Below are positions 60,964 through 64,000 of a stretch of DNA of 64,000 nucleotides, one piece after another. The first letter of the stretch is position 1; each line of letters begins with the position of its first letter. The stretch is from contig NZ_CADIJX010000001.1 in the NCBI RefSeq assembly GCF_902859625.1, positions 682,001 to 746,000 of the forward strand, read 5' to 3'. Both the position numbers and the translations under genes were made by a program. The notes beneath the pieces were generated by a model. That model made no database searches. It was not told the DNA's origin and was given only the letters and a program-made list of their open reading frames with translations. The stretch comes from Achromobacter pestifer (GTDB taxonomy: Bacteria; Pseudomonadota; Gammaproteobacteria; Burkholderiales; Burkholderiaceae_B).

Positions 60964-61433
60964 TGCGGTCTCCTGCTGCGTGCGCGCCGGAGCCGGTGCC
61001 TTCTGGCGCGCTTCGTACAGGCTGCCGCCAGTGCCAGAAGCCTGTCTTCATCCAGGCGCTCGACGTCGACCAAGCCCTCATCGGCCCCCTTGAGCGCGAT
61101 CAGCAATTCGTCCAGTTTCAGGTGCAGCGCCTCGCTATCCTTGTTCTGGGTCTGTTGGATCAGGAATACCATCAGGAACGTCACGATCGTCGTGCCGGTA
61201 TTGATCACCAATTGCCAATTCTCGGAATAGCCGAAAGCTGGACCGGAGACGCCCCAAACGACCACTGCGATCAATGCAAGCCCGAACGCGATGGGCGAGC
61301 CCGCCCATTTCGTCACGTGCGCGGCAAAATGGTCAAAAAACCGCGCCAAGGGATGTTCGCGGGGAACGCTTTTTTCATCGGCGGCTGCCCGCTTTGAGGT
61401 CGGCTTGCGCCTTGATCTGCGCTTGCTCGTCAT
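60960..61433 (-). CDS. Low-affinity iron permease family protein
   Basis: 157 residues from ATG 61433; longer frames extend upstream but overlap the divergent antiporter. A basic N-terminus (MTSKRRSRRKPTSKRAAADEK) leads to HPLARFFDHFAAHVTKWAGSPIAFGLALIAVVVWGVSGPAFGYSENWQLVINTGTTIVTFLMVFLIQQTQNKDSEALHLKLDELLIA, the PF04120 signature with two transmembrane helices. The family is named after yeast Fet4, but bacterial members are much shorter and transport has not been shown by sequence alone. A charged tail of about 50 residues follows. It overlaps the flavodoxin-like gene. Confidence 0.85.
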   Translation of the reverse strand: MTSKRRSRRKPTSKRAAADEKSVPREHPLARFFDHFAAHVTKWAGSPIAFGLALIAVVVWGVSGPAFGYSENWQLVINTGTTIVTFLMVFLIQQTQNKDSEALHLKLDELLIALKGADEGLVDVERLDEDRLLALAAACTKRARRHRLRRARSRRPQ

Positions 61434-61548
61434 GGCGTTCCTTCTGTCCGGTGGGGCATGACGGTCAGCAAGTTTCATACCCGCCGCTTTGCTCCGAAAC
61501 CCAGCCATGCGTGATAGCCTCGCTGGAGTCCCCGCTTGCCGATTCCAG

Positions 61549-62634
61549 ATGAAATACATTTTGCAGTCTGAGAAATCCCTGCTTCTGGCGTGCGCCATCG
61601 CTTTCACAGGGTATGCCGTAGACAGCCGCCTGGCGGACTACGGCCGGTTCGCCGGCCTGCTGGAAACGGCCATCATGATCGCAGCCATCCTGGCCGCTTC
61701 ACTAAGCGTCGCCCGCCATGCCGAGCGCATCGCCCAAAAGCTGGGCGACCCGTACGGCAGCATGGTCCTGACGCTATCGGCAGTCCTGGTGGAAGTGATC
61801 GTATTGGCTATCGTTTCTGCCAAGAACGGCTCGCCGACGCTGGTGCGCGACAGCATCTATTCGGCCGTCATGCTCGACATTAACGGCATCCTTGGCGTTG
61901 CCGCGCTGATTGGCGGATTCAAGCATGGTGAGCAGGCTTACAACGATGATTCCGCTCGCACCTACAGCGTGATGATTCTGACTGCCGTGACGATCTCCAT
62001 GATCATTCCCGAATTCGTCCCCCAGGACGACTGGCGCGCATTCAGTTCCTTCACCATCGTGGCAATGCTGTTGCTCTACAGCGTCTTCCTGCGCATGCAG
62101 ACGGGCCCACACAGCTACTTTTTCAGCTATAGCTATCCCGACAAGAAAACGCGCGGCGCCGTCGCCACACCCGGTGCTTCAAGCGCGCGCTACTCGGCTA
62201 CCATCATCGCGTGCGGCATCATCGCGGTCGGTTTTCTTGCCGAACTCATGTCCCATTCCCTGGATCGCAGCCTGACGGGCGCCAATGTGCCTCCTGGCTT
62301 GATCGCCCTGATCGTGGCTGGCATCTCTGCCGCACCGGAAATGCTGACAGCACTCCGCGCGGCCCTGGCCAATCGAATGCAGGCGGTCGTCAACATCGCC
62401 CTGGGCGCCTCGCTGTCCACGGTGATCCTCACCGTACCCGCCATGGAGGCCATGGCGCTGATTTCCGGAAAGCGCATTGATCTGGCCCTGACGCCGCTAC
62501 AGACGCTGATGATGGCGGCAACGCTGCTGGTGGCCGCGATAAACCTGAACGACGGCCAGACCAATGCGATAGAAGGCATGACGCACTTCATACTATTCGG
62601 GACATTCCTGATGCTATTGACCCTGGGCCTGTAG
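61549..62634 (+). CDS. chaA: ChaA-type Ca2+/Na+ : H+ antiporter family protein
   Basis: 361 residues from ATG 61549, with about ten hydrophobic helices. The cation-exchanger repeats are visible: GSMVLTLSAVLVEVIVLAIVSAKNGSPTLVRDSIYSAVMLDINGILGVAALIGG in the first half and LIALIVAGISAAPEMLTALRAALANRMQAVVNIALGASLSTVILTVPAMEAMALISG in the second, each with a conserved acidic residue in the membrane. ChaA exchanges Na+, K+ or Ca2+ for protons across the inner membrane in alkaline or salt stress. It diverges from the iron-permease-like gene. Confidence 0.88.
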   Translation: MKYILQSEKSLLLACAIAFTGYAVDSRLADYGRFAGLLETAIMIAAILAASLSVARHAERIAQKLGDPYGSMVLTLSAVLVEVIVLAIVSAKNGSPTLVRDSIYSAVMLDINGILGVAALIGGFKHGEQAYNDDSARTYSVMILTAVTISMIIPEFVPQDDWRAFSSFTIVAMLLLYSVFLRMQTGPHSYFFSYSYPDKKTRGAVATPGASSARYSATIIACGIIAVGFLAELMSHSLDRSLTGANVPPGLIALIVAGISAAPEMLTALRAALANRMQAVVNIALGASLSTVILTVPAMEAMALISGKRIDLALTPLQTLMMAATLLVAAINLNDGQTNAIEGMTHFILFGTFLMLLTLGL

Positions 62635-62727
62635 ACCCGGCATACGCCGACATTCCGCTTGCTGCGGATTTCTGCGGTCAGAGGTGTGCCGGATCGTCGC
62701 CTGGAGGGTTGTCCAGCCGTAGCCGCG

Positions 62728-63357
62728 TCACCCGGCCGGCCAGGCGAGCATGGCGGCATCGATGATCATGTTGAGCTTTTCCACGGAGGCCTCGTCACGG
62801 GCCTGGATCGAGAGTCCTTCGAGAACGGTGGTGTAGAAGGCGGCAAGCTGATCGACATCCGCGGAAGCAGGTAGGTCGCCTTCTACAATGCCTTGCGCAA
62901 GGCGGTTTCTCAACATCGTTTCTCCATCGGATCGGTTGGCGGCAAGAAACGCACGCACGCTCTCGTTTTCGGGAGCGCCAAGCAAGGAAGACAACACGAT
63001 CATGCAACCGCGCGGCCCTGCTTCGACGGCATAGGCCCGCGCGTTTGATCGCAGCATTTTCTCGACGGCCTCACGGGAGGTCTTGGCCTCGCCAAGGCTC
63101 TGCGAGGTCGCTCGTCCCTCAGTGCGGTCGTAGAGCGCGACCGCCTCCCGAAAGATCTCCTCCTTGCAACCAAAGGTCGAATACAGGCTTGGCTTGTTGA
63201 CTCCCATGGCGTCGACCAGATCCTGCATCGACGTGCCTTCGTAGCCTTGCGTCCAGAAGGTTCGCATGGCGGCAAGCAAAGCCGTATCTCGATCGAATGC
63301 CCGCGGGCGCCCGATTTTCAAGGCCGCGACGGGTTTTGTTTTGCTACCGGCACTCAC
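62728..63357 (-). CDS. TetR/AcrR family transcriptional regulator
   Basis: 209 residues from GTG 63357, chosen because GAGG lies five bases upstream; a TTG at 63411 gives a longer version. The DNA-binding domain reads GRPRAFDRDTALLAAMRTFWTQGYEGTSMQDLVDAMGVNKPSLYSTFGCKEEIFREAVALYDR, then a C-terminal domain with RGCMIVLSSLLGAPENESVR, the TetR_C motif common in regulators of SDR or electrophile-detoxification genes. It is encoded just downstream of an SDR gene on the same strand and probably autoregulates that operon. Confidence 0.88.
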   Translation of the reverse strand: MSAGSKTKPVAALKIGRPRAFDRDTALLAAMRTFWTQGYEGTSMQDLVDAMGVNKPSLYSTFGCKEEIFREAVALYDRTEGRATSQSLGEAKTSREAVEKMLRSNARAYAVEAGPRGCMIVLSSLLGAPENESVRAFLAANRSDGETMLRNRLAQGIVEGDLPASADVDQLAAFYTTVLEGLSIQARDEASVEKLNMIIDAAMLAWPAG

Positions 63358-63423
63358 GGCATCCTCACTTGTATTTGACCCCGATTGCACAAATGTCGAC
63401 CCACGGCCCAAGCGTGGGCCACG

Positions 63424-64000
63424 CTACGCCGTGAAGCCGCCATCGATAGCGAGCGATGCCCCCGTGATGAATTGGCTTTCCGCGCCCGCGAGGTATCCGA
63501 CAGCCGCTGCGATTTCATCGGGTTCGGCATAGCGCTTGATCGCCATGAGCGCCAACTCAGCAGAAACCGTCGGACCATCGGCAGGATTCATATCGGTGTT
63601 GGTCGATCCCGGATCGACCACGTTGACCGTGATGGCACGCTTGCCCACTTCGCGCGCGAGCCCCTTGGTGAACCCGATGAGCGCGGACTTGCTCATCGCA
63701 TACAGCGTTACCCCGCCATAAGGCACTCGCTCTGCAAAGCAGGAGCCGATAGAGATAATGCGCCCACCGGAAACCATGTAGGCAAGCGCGGCTTGCGAGG
63801 CCACGAAGACCGCCCCGGCGTGGATCGCCAGCGTGTCGCTGATCTCTTCGAGCGTGACGTTCTCGATGGGCCCCGCGGGGAATACACCGGCGCTATTGAC
63901 CAAGATATCCAGCCCGCCCAGCTCGCCGGCAGTTCGTTCCACCGCCGCGCGGACGGCCGCCGGATCACGGCTATCCGCCTTGATGGCCAAGAGCTTGGCG
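63424..64000 (-). CDS. SDR family oxidoreductase (partial, N-terminus beyond window)
   Basis: The frame is open to the right edge of the window; 191 complete codons are visible, without the N-terminal cofactor loop. Visible motifs are GGLDILVNSAGVFPAGP, the catalytic Ser in IISIGSCFAE, YAMSKSALIGFTKGLAREV (Tyr and Lys) and the end FITGASLAIDGGFTA. It is a classical SDR reductase, probably of about 245 residues in full. The linked tetR gene follows by 66 bp, a common regulator/SDR pair; the substrate is unknown. Confidence 0.88.
   Translation of the reverse strand, partial: AKLLAIKADSRDPAAVRAAVERTAGELGGLDILVNSAGVFPAGPIENVTLEEISDTLAIHAGAVFVASQAALAYMVSGGRIISIGSCFAERVPYGGVTLYAMSKSALIGFTKGLAREVGKRAITVNVVDPGSTNTDMNPADGPTVSAELALMAIKRYAEPDEIAAAVGYLAGAESQFITGASLAIDGGFTA

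Noticed and set aside
1-64000. CRISPR arrays, tRNA or rRNA genes, prophage or complete insertion sequences
   Set aside because: None seen: no regularly spaced repeats, no cloverleaf-like sequences noticed, no integrase, and no transposase with terminal repeats.

Overview
The window looks like chromosomal DNA of a high-GC betaproteobacterium of the Alcaligenaceae type (Achromobacter/Bordetella-like). Reasons: strong G/C preference at third codon positions, two solitary Bug-type periplasmic receptors (a family greatly expanded in that group), dense operons with ATGA start/stop overlaps, and a NagGH-like aromatic hydroxylase. This placement is inference; there is no rRNA or other marker gene. 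I see no tRNA, rRNA, CRISPR array, prophage or intact insertion sequence.

Layout. (1) 1-2787: the start of an amidohydrolase, then a divergent arsenic locus (arsH left; arsR-arsC right) whose efflux pump arsB survives only as a C-terminal stub. (2) 2767-12462: a GntR regulator divergent from a nine-gene aromatic-acid operon (FAA hydrolase, ornithine-cyclodeaminase-like protein, two-cupin ring-cleavage dioxygenase, four-part Rieske oxygenase, NTF2-like protein, HpaH-like hydratase), followed by a Bug receptor. Four GCATGC-centred operator-like palindromes separate regulator and operon. (3) 12792-17745: TetR, zinc alcohol dehydrogenase, alkylsulfatase and a Tat-exported Bug receptor, a likely alkyl-sulfate module flanked by two gene-free stretches of about 330 bp. 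(4) 18073-26620: a LacI regulator divergent from a seven-gene operon mixing sugar chemistry (Gfo/Idh/MocA oxidoreductase, TIM-barrel isomerase, DUF4432 mutarotase-like protein, SDR) with CoA chemistry (CaiB/BaiF transferase, enoyl-CoA hydratase) and a signal-less solute-binding-like protein. I cannot assign it to a known pathway and consider it the best candidate for something undescribed. (5) 26651-29551: an Imm11-like orphan immunity gene between two copies of a hairpin repeat, then lysR and an Old Yellow Enzyme gene, divergent, each with its ribosome-binding site inside an inverted repeat that touches the start codon.

(6) 29781-35112: acyl-CoA-dehydrogenase-like protein, methyltransferase and glycosyltransferase, then the ybhP-clsB-ybhN membrane-lipid set. 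(7) 35159-37866 (minus): PRC-barrel protein, DUF883 protein and a pyruvate-oxidase-like ThDP enzyme. (8) 38123-57255: an eight-gene alpha-glucan/trehalose operon, glgA-glgE-treS/mak-glgB-glgX-treZ-malQ-treY. TreS/Mak and GlgE can build alpha-glucan from trehalose via maltose 1-phosphate, GlgB branches it, GlgX and MalQ trim it, and TreY/TreZ return it to trehalose. No glgC or glgP is present here. (9) 57353-64000: katE, a flavodoxin-like oxidoreductase and a low-affinity-iron-permease-like protein (minus), a ChaA-type antiporter (plus), and TetR plus a partial SDR (minus).

Regions 6-9 read as a stress and reserve-carbon neighbourhood (glycogen, trehalose, catalase, membrane lipid remodelling, PRC/DUF883), whereas regions 2-4 are accessory catabolic modules, each with its own divergent regulator. 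Start codons were chosen from ribosome-binding sites, overlaps and family starts. All homology statements come from recognising sequence motifs by eye, not from a database search.
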